Positions 17,671-26,763 of a DNA stretch of 64,000 bases are shown in pieces (positions within the stretch are counted from its first letter, which is position 1; the number at the start of each line of letters is the position of its first letter). Where the stretch lies: positions 42,571 to 106,570 of the forward strand of contig CAYGBI010000002.1 of NCBI GenBank assembly GCA_964348085.1, written 5' to 3'. Both the position numbers and the translations under genes were made by a program. The DNA comes from VXYL01 sp964348085 (lineage in GTDB: Bacteria; Pseudomonadota; Gammaproteobacteria; Pseudomonadales; Azotimanducaceae). The notes below the pieces were generated by a model that saw only the letters and a list, made by a program, of their open reading frames with translations, did not search any database and was not told the origin of the DNA.

Positions 17671-17753
17671 CGCATACGACGCGCGCTGCCTTGGGGGTGT
17701 GGCGGTTGCCCCATGTGCGGCATTAAGGTGCGTGCTGCCCCGACGATGTCACA

Positions 17754-18749
17754 ATGCAGACAAACGCCACAGCGGTCGCCCATCCGAACATCGCCCTCGT
17801 CAAGTATTGGGGTAAGCAACCGGGCCTTGGCAATATCCCGGCGACGCCGTCGTTGTCCATTTCTTTGGCCGCCTTGACCACCAAAACGACGGTAGCGGCG
17901 GCGCAGTGCGAAGAGCTGCGCATCAACGGCGCGGTTTCGGCGGACGCGAAGGTCCAAGGTCTCATCACCCGGATGCGCGCTGCGCATCAGTTGCCGCCGA
18001 TCGCCGTCGCGACGCGCAACGACTTTCCCACCGGGGCGGGCCTCGCTTCGTCCGCATCGGGTCTCGCGGCTTTGGTCACTGCCATCGACGGCGCCTTCGA
18101 CCTCGGTCTTTCGGCGCGCGACCGCTCGGCTTGGGCGCGCTCGGGCTCGGCGTCCGCGGCGCGCTCCATCTACGGCGGGTTCGCCACCTTGGCAGCGACA
18201 TCGAATTGGACGGCGGCCCCCTTGCTTGACAAAGGCGAGTGGCCGCTCGAGGTGGTGATCGCCGTCACGTCGGAAGCGGCGAAGCGGGTGCCGTCCACTG
18301 CCGGCATGGAACTGTCGCGGACGACTTCGCCGTTCTACGGCGCTTGGCTCGAGTCCGCCGCGGAGGACTTCGACGCGGCCCGCCGCGCCGTCGTCGAGCG
18401 CGACTTCGACGCGCTCACGGCTGTCGCCGAACACAGTTGCCTAAAGCTGCACGCGCTCATGTTGTCCACCCGGCCGGCGCTGCTGTATTGGAATGCGGCG
18501 ACATTGGCCGCGATCGAGGTGGTCCGCAACCTGCGGGACAGCGCCGTTCCGGTCTTTTACACGGTCGATGCCGGGCCGCAGGTGAAGGCCGTCTGCGCTC
18601 CCGGCAGCGGTGGCTTGGTCGCGGCGGCGCTGCGGCGGACGCCGGGCGTACTTCGCGTGATTGAAAGCGAACTCGGCGATGGCGCTCGGCTCGTCGAAGG
18701 GGCGGCGTGGTCATCGGCGAACGACAAGGCGAGTGGCCGCCCGTGCTGA
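17754..18749 (+). CDS. mvaD: Diphosphomevalonate decarboxylase
   Basis: A 331-residue GHMP-superfamily enzyme that decarboxylates mevalonate 5-diphosphate to isopentenyl diphosphate with ATP, the last step of the classical mevalonate pathway. Signatures: IALVKYWGK near the N-terminus, PATPSLSISL, the phosphate-binding FPTGAGLASSASG, and FYTVDAGPQVKAVC carrying the expected catalytic Asp. It is first of three mevalonate genes on the plus strand, with 138 bp before the next. Mevalonate genes are a minority route in Gammaproteobacteria, most of which use the MEP pathway. Confidence 0.95.
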   Translation: MQTNATAVAHPNIALVKYWGKQPGLGNIPATPSLSISLAALTTKTTVAAAQCEELRINGAVSADAKVQGLITRMRAAHQLPPIAVATRNDFPTGAGLASSASGLAALVTAIDGAFDLGLSARDRSAWARSGSASAARSIYGGFATLAATSNWTAAPLLDKGEWPLEVVIAVTSEAAKRVPSTAGMELSRTTSPFYGAWLESAAEDFDAARRAVVERDFDALTAVAEHSCLKLHALMLSTRPALLYWNAATLAAIEVVRNLRDSAVPVFYTVDAGPQVKAVCAPGSGGLVAAALRRTPGVLRVIESELGDGARLVEGAAWSSANDKASGRPC

Positions 18750-18887
18750 AAGTCACGCGGCATTCGAACGGCCATGCATCCCGCCCGGCATCGTCGCGTC
18801 TCGGTCGCATATGGTCGGATATGCTCCCTCGTCGCGCCTTGGCGGTGCGACGCGGACTTCTACCATTGGCTGCTGAGGCGCTGGTAA

Positions 18888-19856
18888 ATGGCTGATTCTT
18901 GGCGTATCGAGGCCTCGGCACCGGGCAAACTGGTGTTGAGCGGCGAGTACGCCGTGCTCGCCGGTGCGCCGGCGCTCGTGGCTGCGGTGGATCGGCGCGT
19001 CACCTGTACGCTTGAGCCGCGCGCCACGGGCGGTTGGCGGATCGTCAGCCGCGGCTTTGAAGGCGACCTGACCTTGGCCAAGGCGGATGTGTTTCGAGAA
19101 ACTTCGCCCACGCCTTTGGCGGGCATCGTTCGTCGCGTGATCGAGAAGGTCGCCGCGCCCGACCACTTGGCCGTGACCGTCGATTCGGCGCCGTGCTATC
19201 TCGATGGCGTCAAGCTCGGCGTCGGCTCGAGCGCCGCGACGGTGACGGCGGTCGCCGCCGCCTTCGCCGCGTACGCCGGCGAGTCGCCGGGCTTGAAGGC
19301 GCTCTACGACATCCACAGCGCACTCCACGGCGGCGGCAGCGGCTTGGACGTGGCGGCCGCCGTGACCGGTGGCGTCATTTGCTTTCGGCAGCGCCGGATC
19401 ACCCCGGTTCGACTGCCGCCGATGGCCAAGGCGTTCGTGTTCACCGGGTCCGGTACGCGCACGGCGGACTTGCTGGCGAAGTTCGAGCGCTGGCGCGATG
19501 GCGGCTCGCCCCCGGCGCTGGAACGCTTGGCGGATGCGGCGCACGCGGTCGCCGATTGCACAGGAAATGCGGAAACTTGGATCGCGGCTTTGAGCGAATA
19601 TGCGGATGTGCTGCACCGCTTCGACCGCATCTCGAGAATTGGCGTTTTCGGCCCCGGCCACCGTCTGGCCCGCGCACTGGCCACGAGTTGCGGGGTGGTC
19701 TACAAGCCTTGCGGCGCCGGCGGTGGCGACACCGGCGTGGCGGTGGCGCGCGATGCGAGTGCGGTGGCGACGTTCGTTCGCGAGGTGCGCGCCACCGGGC
19801 TGACGGTGTTAGCGATGGAGATTTCGTTCGATGGCCTCACGGTCCGCAGCGGCTAG
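18888..19856 (+). CDS. Phosphomevalonate kinase (GHMP kinase)
   Basis: A 322-residue GHMP kinase that should phosphorylate mevalonate 5-phosphate. Motif I is PGKLVLSGEYAVLAGAPALV, the glycine-rich ATP loop is LGVGSSAATVTAV, and the C-terminal motif is CGAGGGDTGVAVA. The SGEYAVL and GGGD forms match bacterial phosphomevalonate kinases rather than mevalonate kinase. The pathway position between decarboxylase and the HMG-CoA reductase/mevalonate kinase fusion supports this. Its last 26 bp overlap the start of the fusion gene, suggesting coupled translation. Confidence 0.88.
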   Translation: MADSWRIEASAPGKLVLSGEYAVLAGAPALVAAVDRRVTCTLEPRATGGWRIVSRGFEGDLTLAKADVFRETSPTPLAGIVRRVIEKVAAPDHLAVTVDSAPCYLDGVKLGVGSSAATVTAVAAAFAAYAGESPGLKALYDIHSALHGGGSGLDVAAAVTGGVICFRQRRITPVRLPPMAKAFVFTGSGTRTADLLAKFERWRDGGSPPALERLADAAHAVADCTGNAETWIAALSEYADVLHRFDRISRIGVFGPGHRLARALATSCGVVYKPCGAGGGDTGVAVARDASAVATFVREVRATGLTVLAMEISFDGLTVRSG

Positions 19857-22107
19857 CCCCCCCGCCGGGGGGTCGCGCATTCCCAACTTCTTCAAGATGG
19901 GCGTCGAGGCCCGCGTCGACGCGCTTTGCGAACGCGGTCTGTTGACGGAAGGGGATCTTCGCGCCCTGAAATCCGGCGAGCACACGCTGAAGCTGCACGT
20001 CGCGGACAAGATGATCGAGAACGTCGTTGGCGTGTTCGGCCTGCCGTTGGGGATTGGCTTGAACTTCCTCGTCGACGGGCGGGATTACGTCGTGCCGCTT
20101 GCCGTCGAGGAGCCCTCCATAGTCGCCGGTCTCTCCGGCGCGGCTCGTACGGCGCGCCTGTCCGGCGGCTTCGAGACGAGCGTCACCGCGCCCATTCTCA
20201 TTGGCCAAGTGCAGGTCGTGCATGTTCCCGACATCGACGGCGCCCGCCAGGCGCTGCTCGACCGGCGGGCGGAGATCATCAACCTCGCCAACAGCCTGCA
20301 CCCGAAAATGGTGGCCCGGGGCGGCGGCGTTCGGGACATTGAAGCGTTCGTCCATCCGGCGCCGGAGGACGGCGGCGCGAGCACCGACATGCTCGTGCTG
20401 CACCTGCTCGTGGACACGTGCGACGCCATGGGCGCCAACATCGTCAACGGCATGTGCGAAGGGGTGGCGAGCCTCGTGGAGGCGATTAGCGGCGGCAAGG
20501 TGTTCTTGCGCATTCTCTCCAACCTCACGGATCGGGCGTTGGTGCGGGCGCGCCTGCGCGTCCCGGTGCAGAACCTCGCCGTCAAGGGCTTCTCGGGGGC
20601 GGAGGTGCGCGACGGCATCGTGCTCGCCAATGATCTCGCGCTGGCGGACCCGTACCGCGCCGCCACGCACAACAAAGGCATTATGAACGGCGTGGATGCC
20701 ATCGCCATCGCCACCGGTAACGATTTCCGCGCGATCGAAGCCGCCGCCCACGCCTACGCGGCTCGGGATGGCCGCTACCGAGGGCTGACGCGCTGGCGCA
20801 AAGGCGACGACGGCGACCTGATCGGCGAGATCGAGATGCCGATGAAGGTGGGCACTGTCGGCGGCTCGCTGGAAACCAACCCGACGGTTCGCTTGAACCA
20901 TCGTCTACTCGGTTCTCCCAACGCCTCCGAGCTGGCGCGGGTAATGGGCGCGGTGGGCTTGGCGCAGAACTACGCGGCGCTACGCGCGCTTTCCACCGCC
21001 GGCATTCAGCAAAACCATATGACGCTGCACGCCCGCAGCGTCGCCTCCGCCGCTGGCGTGCCGGAAGACATCTTTGACGATGTGGTCGAGGCGTTGATCG
21101 AAAGCGGCGACATCAAAGTGTGGAAAGCCAAAGAACTCGCCCGCCGTACGGGATACGCCCAGTCGGTCACGGCAGCCGAGCCACGTAGTTCGGCCTGTGG
21201 CAAAGTGATCCTGCTCGGCGAACACGCGGTGGTGTACGGCCGGTCGGCGTTGGCGGCGCCGATTCCTTTGGCGGTGGAAGCGCGAGTGGTGGATGCCGCG
21301 CACGGCGTGACGCTGGTGATCCCGCGGTGGGGCGTGGAACAGCGCGTGCCGCCGGTGGACGAACGCCCGGCCGGGGCCGCCGGCATCTTGGCGCTACTGC
21401 TTGAGAAGCTGCGGCTTGCCAACCGCGGCATGACCATAGAAGTATTCCCCAACGTACCCCGCGCCATGGGCCTCGGCGGCTCCTCGGCGTTGGCAGTGAG
21501 CGTAATCCGCGCTTTGGACACCCACTTCGGTTTGCGCTTGGGCGCCGAAGAAATCAACGCTTACGCCTTCGAGTGCGAACGCGCCGCGCACGGCACGCCT
21601 TCTGGCGTGGACAACACATTGGCGACCTACGGTACGACCATGCTCTTTCGCGCGGCGACGAACGGCAACCCCGCCCAATTCACGGAACTGATGCTGGCGA
21701 GACCGCTGCCGATAGTGATCGGGCTAACCGGCAAGGAGAGCCTTACCGCCAAAAGCGTGGCCCGGGTGGCCGACGCTTGGCGACGCAACCGTCCGCGCTA
21801 CGACGGCATTTTCGACCAGATCGAGGCGCTGACTAGGGCCGGCGCCGACGCCGCCCGAGCGGGAGAATTGGCCGAACTTGGCGAACTGATGAACCTCTGC
21901 CACGGTTACCTGAACGCCTTGCAGGTGTCCACGCGGGAGTTGGAGGAACTCGTTCATATCGCCCGCCGTCACGGTGCCGCGGGCGCCAAGTTGACGGGCG
22001 GCGGCGGTGGCGGCGCCATCGTCGCGTTGTGCCCGGACGGTCCCGAGGCTGTGGCGGCCGCGGTCAAGGAGGCTGGCTACGAGGCGTTGGCGGTCGAAAT
22101 CCGCTGA
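19831..22107 (+). CDS. Fused class II HMG-CoA reductase - mevalonate kinase
   Basis: One 758-residue frame carries two mevalonate enzymes. Residues ~14-445 are class II HMG-CoA reductase: SRIPNFFKMGVEARVDAL, ENVVGVFGLPLGIGLNFLVD, catalytic Glu in AVEEPSIVAG, Lys in HNKGIMNGVDA, Asp in ATGNDFRAIEA and His near IQQNHMTLHARS. Residues ~452-758 are mevalonate kinase: GKVILLGEHAVVYG, MGLGGSSALAVS, HGTPSGVDNTLATYG and KLTGGGGGGAIVAL. Both halves look complete and catalytically intact. The linker is short. Start ATG 19831 has GGAG about 9 bases upstream and overlaps the kinase gene before it. The protein would turn HMG-CoA into mevalonate and then mevalonate 5-phosphate. HMG-CoA synthase and IPP isomerase are not in the window. 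Confidence 0.95.
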   Translation: MASRSAAASPPAGGSRIPNFFKMGVEARVDALCERGLLTEGDLRALKSGEHTLKLHVADKMIENVVGVFGLPLGIGLNFLVDGRDYVVPLAVEEPSIVAGLSGAARTARLSGGFETSVTAPILIGQVQVVHVPDIDGARQALLDRRAEIINLANSLHPKMVARGGGVRDIEAFVHPAPEDGGASTDMLVLHLLVDTCDAMGANIVNGMCEGVASLVEAISGGKVFLRILSNLTDRALVRARLRVPVQNLAVKGFSGAEVRDGIVLANDLALADPYRAATHNKGIMNGVDAIAIATGNDFRAIEAAAHAYAARDGRYRGLTRWRKGDDGDLIGEIEMPMKVGTVGGSLETNPTVRLNHRLLGSPNASELARVMGAVGLAQNYAALRALSTAGIQQNHMTLHARSVASAAGVPEDIFDDVVEALIESGDIKVWKAKELARRTGYAQSVTAAEPRSSACGKVILLGEHAVVYGRSALAAPIPLAVEARVVDAAHGVTLVIPRWGVEQRVPPVDERPAGAAGILALLLEKLRLANRGMTIEVFPNVPRAMGLGGSSALAVSVIRALDTHFGLRLGAEEINAYAFECERAAHGTPSGVDNTLATYGTTMLFRAATNGNPAQFTELMLARPLPIVIGLTGKESLTAKSVARVADAWRRNRPRYDGIFDQIEALTRAGADAARAGELAELGELMNLCHGYLNALQVSTRELEELVHIARRHGAAGAKLTGGGGGGAIVALCPDGPEAVAAAVKEAGYEALAVEIR

Positions 22108-22185
22108 GGACTTGAGACACGGGCCCGTTTGGGCTGCCTTCAGACGTGAGAGACTTACGACTCTGACGACACTTGAGGATCCCGC

Positions 22186-22971
22186 ATGGCCTACGTCAAC
22201 TACGAGAAGCGCGGTCACATCGCGATCATCACATTGAACCGTCCGGAGCGCATGAACGCGCTCGGCCGAGAACTGAGCGCCGAGCTTCGAGATGCGGAAG
22301 CGGAGTTCATAAACGACGACGATGTGTGGCTTGGCATTTACACCGGTGCCGGAGAGCGGGCGTTCTGCGCCGGTCGGGATCTGAAAGAGGCCGCCGAAGC
22401 GGAGGCGAGTGCGCCGGCGGGCGACACCGCGCCCGCTGCGCCGCCGATCTCGCGCTTCGAGCGCATCGCTGGCGACCACGGCAAAATCACCATCGCCGCG
22501 ATCAACGGCGCCGCCTACGGCGGAGGCTTGGAAAAGGCGCTGACCTGCGACATCCGCATCTGCTCGGAAAACGCCCGCATGGCCTTGGCGGAAGTGAAGG
22601 TAGGGCTATGTCCTCCGGGCGGTTCGTTCAACTTGCCCCGCTTGGTGGGGCTGTCCAACGCCATGTGGCTACTGCTGTCGGGCGAGCCGGTGAACGCCGA
22701 AGAGGCGTTGCGCATGGGCTTGGTGACGCGGGTGACGCCGTTGCCCGCGCTTCTCGACACGGCGATCGAAATGGGCGAGACCATCGCCGCCAACGCGCCC
22801 CTTGCCGTGCGAGCGACGCGCAAACTCGCGCACTTGGGGCTGGAAATGCCGCTCGACTACGCCCGTCGCATGGGCGCCATGCTCATCGAGTCCGTATGGT
22901 CGTCCGAGGACGCGGTCGAGGGTGCGCGGGCATTTGCGGAGAAGCGGCCACCCGAGTGGCGTATGCGGTAG
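22186..22971 (+). CDS. Enoyl-CoA hydratase/isomerase family protein (crotonase)
   Basis: A 261-residue crotonase-fold enzyme acting on a CoA thioester. It has ITLNRPERMNALG, the oxyanion-hole pieces CAGRDLKEA and AINGAAYGGGLEKALTCDI, and AEVKVGLCPPGGSFNLPRLVG holding one conserved acidic position. The usual second Glu region reads NAEEALRMGLV, as in the family. A short Ala/Glu-rich insertion (AEAEASAPAGDTAPAAPP) lies after the first oxyanion motif. Substrate is unknown. It follows the mevalonate fusion gene by 78 bp, so it may share its transcript. Its 3' end overlaps the convergent methyltransferase frame by 89 bp. Confidence 0.9.
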   Translation: MAYVNYEKRGHIAIITLNRPERMNALGRELSAELRDAEAEFINDDDVWLGIYTGAGERAFCAGRDLKEAAEAEASAPAGDTAPAAPPISRFERIAGDHGKITIAAINGAAYGGGLEKALTCDIRICSENARMALAEVKVGLCPPGGSFNLPRLVGLSNAMWLLLSGEPVNAEEALRMGLVTRVTPLPALLDTAIEMGETIAANAPLAVRATRKLAHLGLEMPLDYARRMGAMLIESVWSSEDAVEGARAFAEKRPPEWRMR

Positions 22972-24535
22972 CGGCACGCCGACCCGTCCGACGCCGCCAC
23001 CGCATAGGCGGTCGCGCTTGGGTCGGGCTGGCCGTGCCAATGTTGTGCCGCCCTCGCAAGTGGCAATCTCGCCTTTGAGGGCAGCGAACACGAACTCCGT
23101 CGAACGTGTCTAGGAACGGAACATTGGCGAGCGCCAAACGCGACAAGGGGCCGTGACTGAAGACGCCCTGCACTTCTGGTAACTCCGGGAAGTGTTCTGT
23201 CAGACGGAGGTCGCGCACGATCACTGCGACCAAGTACGCGCACACATCGTCGCTCAACGCCACAGCTTGCCCACCGGTCCCGAGGGACTTGGCGCGGGCG
23301 ACAATCGCCTTCTGACTTTGCGTTAAGGCCACAAACTTGGTTGATGCCCCTGCCCAAGTGGTTCCGGGAAGCGCGCTCGAACCAAACCGCGAAACCCTTG
23401 CCAGTGCCGGGCTCATGCCCGACAGCGTTGGCACGAAAGTCAGCAGGGCCCCCGGTTTCGCGCCGACCTTAGCGTACCTCAAGCTCTCCCGCACCACTTC
23501 GGCGATCTTCCACGCCAAGAGCGGCGGCACTGCGTTTCCTATCAACTGCATTCGCTGCGCTGCGCTGCCGAAGAAGGAGAAGTCGTCTGGAAACGTCTGT
23601 AGTCGCGCGCACTCCCGTACGGTCAGACGCCGGTCTTCGCTCGGATGGACGAACTCGTTTCGTGCCCCGCCGGTGACCGCCTTGGATGGTTCGTCGAACC
23701 GCAGCCGTCGCAGTCCGGCGGGCGGCCCTCCTCTCTTTTCGGTCGGCGTTCCGTCCATCACGCGGCGAAACGCTCGGCGCCGATAGCTTGCGTGCCAATA
23801 GGCTTCGGGCAAGTCTCCCATGGTCTGGCCCGGCCGGAGCGCTCGGGCCCTCTTAAGGTCCGTCCCCGTCAGCGGGATGTAGTAGTGATCCTCTGGTTCG
23901 CCCGGCGCCGCCCTCTTGGCCGCTGGAAGATCGGCGAACGCTTCGCCGATGGTTGGGGTCGGTGGCAGCAGCGCTCCGGCCAAACTTGCCCCCGGGGCGC
24001 CGTAGGCCGCGTGAGTCGGCGCTGGAAACGGCGGATCCCAACCGGCGGCGCCGATGGCGAGCACTCGTTTTCGGTGCTGCGGAACCCCGTAGTTGGCGGC
24101 GTTGATCTTCCGAAGATGAACCCGGTAGCCGGTCTCGATCAAAGGCGACAGCAACTCAAGAACCTTGGATCCGCCCTCCGCGGTCAAGAACCCCTCGACA
24201 TTCTCGAACACGAACATCGCCGGACGGTGACGGACCACCAAGCGGGCGAACCGACCAACGAGCGTGTTGCGGTCGTCGCCGCACTTGCGCAGCCCTGCGG
24301 ATGAGAAACCCTGACAGGGCGGCCCGCCAACCACCACCGTCGCAGGCGGGAGGGCGAGATCGGCGGTGGCCAAATCCATGGCTCGCGCGTGGTCGCCAAG
24401 ATTTCGTCGATGCGTCTCTACTGCCGCCGTGCGGTTGTCCAACGCGAGCGCCAACTGGAAACCGGCGCGGGCGAAGCCGAGCGAGAGTCCGCCGGCACCG
24501 GCGAAGAGGTCGATGACGGTTGGTCTGGTGGCCAT
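22883..24535 (-). CDS. C5-cytosine DNA methyltransferase (orphan)
   Basis: A 550-residue m5C methyltransferase with the ordered motifs: I FAGAGGLSLGF, IV GGPPCQGFSSAG (catalytic Cys), VI ENVEGFL, VIII near NYGVPQHRKRV, and IX/X around RLTVRECARLQTFPDDF and QLIGNAVPP. ATG 24535 has a good ribosome site (AAGGA). Upstream in-frame ATGs at 24565 and 24559 are less likely. The last ~55 residues are Arg/Ala/Pro-rich and lie partly antisense to the crotonase gene, so the natural C-terminus is probably nearer VPFLDTFDG (about 23095). No restriction endonuclease or Vsr gene is adjacent, so it looks like an orphan or degraded system. Confidence 0.88.
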   Translation of the reverse strand: MATRPTVIDLFAGAGGLSLGFARAGFQLALALDNRTAAVETHRRNLGDHARAMDLATADLALPPATVVVGGPPCQGFSSAGLRKCGDDRNTLVGRFARLVVRHRPAMFVFENVEGFLTAEGGSKVLELLSPLIETGYRVHLRKINAANYGVPQHRKRVLAIGAAGWDPPFPAPTHAAYGAPGASLAGALLPPTPTIGEAFADLPAAKRAAPGEPEDHYYIPLTGTDLKRARALRPGQTMGDLPEAYWHASYRRRAFRRVMDGTPTEKRGGPPAGLRRLRFDEPSKAVTGGARNEFVHPSEDRRLTVRECARLQTFPDDFSFFGSAAQRMQLIGNAVPPLLAWKIAEVVRESLRYAKVGAKPGALLTFVPTLSGMSPALARVSRFGSSALPGTTWAGASTKFVALTQSQKAIVARAKSLGTGGQAVALSDDVCAYLVAVIVRDLRLTEHFPELPEVQGVFSHGPLSRLALANVPFLDTFDGVRVRCPQRRDCHLRGRHNIGTASPTQARPPMRWRRRTGRRAATAYATRVAASPQMPAHPRPRPRTTIRTR

Positions 24536-24599
24536 ATTGTCCTTAGGATACTTGAGCATGGCCAAGTAGGCCCAGCCACCATCTGCCAGCCTTGCCGGT

Positions 24600-26015
24600 T
24601 CACTCGCGGCCGTAGCGGTCGTCGAAGCGGACGATGTCGCCTTCCGAGATGTGCTCGCCCACTTGCACTTCGATCACTTCCAGAGGTTCGGGGCCACGGT
24701 TCGTCAATCGGTGGCGCTCGCCGACTGGAATGTAGGTGGAAGCGTCCGCGGTCACGAAGTAGGTTTCGTCGCCGCGCCGCACCTCGGCTTCGCCACGCAC
24801 CACCACCCAGTGTTCGGAGCGATGGCGGTGCATTTGCAGCGACAACGCTTGGCCGGGCGCCACCGTGATGCGCTTGACGAGAAACCCGTCGCCGGATTTG
24901 AAGGTGTCGGCGCGACCCCATGGTCGATAGACGGTGGTGTGGACGCGATGCTCGTCGCGGCCTAGCTGGCTCAAGCGTTCGACCACCCTCTTCACGTCTT
25001 GGGTGCGATCCTTCGCCGCCACCAACACGGCGTCCGACGTCTCCACTACCACCGCGTCCTGTAACCCGACTACCGCCAGTAGACGATCATTGGCGGCCAG
25101 ATAACAGTTGCGGGTGCCCAACGCGATCACGTCGCCGCTCGCCGTGTTGCCGTCGTCGTCTCGGCGGAGCGTCTCCGCCAAGGTGCGCCACGAACCGACG
25201 TCGGTCCACGCCATGTCGGTCGGCACCACCAGCGCGCGCTGCGTGTTCTCCATCACCGCGTAGTCGATGGAGTCCGCCGGGCTGTCGAGAAACGCATCGC
25301 CCGGGCGGTGGAAGTCCAGATCCCTGTGTTGCGCGGCCACGGCGGCAGCACAAGCTGCGTGGATGCGCGGGCGGAAGGTGCGCAACTCGTCCAGATAGAC
25401 GCTAGCGCGAACCATGAACATGCCACTGTTCCAATAGTAGTCGCCGGCGGCCAAGTACTGTTGCGCCACGCTTGACGACGGCTTCTCAGTGAACGCCGCG
25501 ACCTTGGCGACGCCGTTGCCGTTCGGCAGCGCGGCCCCGGCGCGAATGTAGCCGTAGCCGGTTTCGGCGCGCGAGGGGGTGATGCCGAAAGTAACGACGC
25601 TGCCGCTGGCGGCGAACGGCAAGGCCGTCTCGACCGCGACGTGAAACGCTTCGACATCGCCAATGTAGGCGTCGGCGGGCAACGCCAACAGCACCGGGTC
25701 GCCGGCAGCGAGTGCCGTGAATGCCGCCAAGGCAAGTGCCGGCGCCGTATTGCGCGGGGCGGGTTCGAGCATGATCGCGCGCGGGCGAATGTCCTGCTCG
25801 CGGCACTGTTCCGCGACTAGGAAGCGATGGTCGTGGTGGCAGACGATCACCGGCGCCTCGTGCGCGAGCCCGTCGAGGCGCGCCAAGGTGTGTTGCAGCA
25901 TCGACTTGTCGCCGATCACGCGTAGGAATTGCTTGGGGTGCTGCTCCCGGGACAACGGCCACAGCCGCGTTCCCGAACCGCCGGCCAGAATCGCGGGCAA
26001 GAAGCTGCGTGACAC
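24600..26015 (-). CDS. manC: Bifunctional mannose-1-phosphate guanylyltransferase / mannose-6-phosphate isomerase
   Basis: A 471-residue AlgA/ManC-type enzyme making GDP-mannose for polysaccharide synthesis. The nucleotidyltransferase domain has ILAGGSGTRLWPLSREQHPKQ and AAFTEKPS. The C-terminal cupin isomerase domain has LSLQMHRHRSEHWVVVRGEA, the metal-binding type II PMI signature. GTG 26015 is chosen because it starts exactly at the family N-terminus (SRSFLPAILAGGSG); the frame is open to 26192 over a region that looks non-coding. Divergent from the ECF sigma gene. No other capsule or LPS genes are next to it. Confidence 0.93.
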   Translation of the reverse strand: MSRSFLPAILAGGSGTRLWPLSREQHPKQFLRVIGDKSMLQHTLARLDGLAHEAPVIVCHHDHRFLVAEQCREQDIRPRAIMLEPAPRNTAPALALAAFTALAAGDPVLLALPADAYIGDVEAFHVAVETALPFAASGSVVTFGITPSRAETGYGYIRAGAALPNGNGVAKVAAFTEKPSSSVAQQYLAAGDYYWNSGMFMVRASVYLDELRTFRPRIHAACAAAVAAQHRDLDFHRPGDAFLDSPADSIDYAVMENTQRALVVPTDMAWTDVGSWRTLAETLRRDDDGNTASGDVIALGTRNCYLAANDRLLAVVGLQDAVVVETSDAVLVAAKDRTQDVKRVVERLSQLGRDEHRVHTTVYRPWGRADTFKSGDGFLVKRITVAPGQALSLQMHRHRSEHWVVVRGEAEVRRGDETYFVTADASTYIPVGERHRLTNRGPEPLEVIEVQVGEHISEGDIVRFDDRYGRE

Positions 26016-26098
26016 AATGCATCCGTAATGAGCGACATGGCTATGGTACGCGAGATCGGCGAAGACGGAGCCCGCCCTAGGTCGCGGGCGAGCAAGCG

Positions 26099-26116
26099 AA
26101 AAAGTGCGACCTTTTT
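26099..26116. promoter_or_regulatory. Small inverted repeat upstream of ECF sigma gene
   Basis: AAAAAG at 26099-26104 and CTTTTT at 26111-26116 face each other around TGCGAC. It lies 23 bp before the sigma-factor start in the ManC/sigma divergent region. Its AT-rich arms stand out from the GC-rich surroundings. It could be an operator or part of a promoter; no standard -35/-10 pair was identified with confidence. Confidence 0.25.
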
Positions 26117-26139
26117 GGCTGGCGGGGCACCTAATAAGC

Positions 26140-26763
26140 ATGTCTCGGATACGCAGCGTTCGCATCGATCGGGCCGTGGTCACGCGGCTCATGGCCGGCG
26201 AGCGTGCCGCCCAAGAACTGGTCTATCGCGCCTACGCCGATGTGGTGTACAGCATGGCATTGCGCGTACTGGGCGATTCGGGACTCGCGGAGGAAGCGAC
26301 GCAGGACACCTTCGTTGATGTGATCCAAGGCGCAGCGGGGTTGCGGCGTCCGGAAGCGTTGTCGTCGTGGATTCGCACCATCGCCGTCAATCATTGCCTG
26401 ATGCGGTTGCGCTCCCCGTGGCACGCCAAGCGTGACGCACTCCCGGAGGATGTGCGCGTGGTCGACGGCACGGAGCGGGCGTTGGACATCGAGACGGCGC
26501 TGCGCCGACTGCCTGCCGAGATGCGCATGGTGGTGTGGATGCACTGCGTCGAAGGCTATACCCACGAAGAGATCGGCAACGCCTTTGGCCGCACGGCGAG
26601 CTTCTCGAAGTCGAAACTGGCGCGCGCCAGCCGAGTGCTCGCCGTACTCGCCAAATTTGGCAAACGACAGGAACGCCGGCGCGCGAGCAGCGTCGGCAGG
26701 AAAGTCGGCAGGAAACAGGAACATGGGCGAAAACTATCCACGGCCCCCGCTGGCGCGTCCTGA
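26140..26763 (+). CDS. ECF-type RNA polymerase sigma factor
   Basis: A 207-residue sigma-70 family protein with region 2 (LVYRAYADVVYSMALRVLGD, EEATQDTFVDVI, LSSWIRTIAVNHCL) and region 4 (ALRRLPAEMRMVVWMHCVEGY, THEEIGNAFGR). This matches extracytoplasmic-function sigma factors. ATG 26140 is chosen because the preceding in-frame residues lack family similarity. The tail is Arg/Lys-rich. Its 3' end overlaps the next gene by 41 bp, and that gene looks like its membrane anti-sigma factor. Likely autoregulated, as is usual for the group. Confidence 0.9.
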   Translation: MSRIRSVRIDRAVVTRLMAGERAAQELVYRAYADVVYSMALRVLGDSGLAEEATQDTFVDVIQGAAGLRRPEALSSWIRTIAVNHCLMRLRSPWHAKRDALPEDVRVVDGTERALDIETALRRLPAEMRMVVWMHCVEGYTHEEIGNAFGRTASFSKSKLARASRVLAVLAKFGKRQERRRASSVGRKVGRKQEHGRKLSTAPAGAS

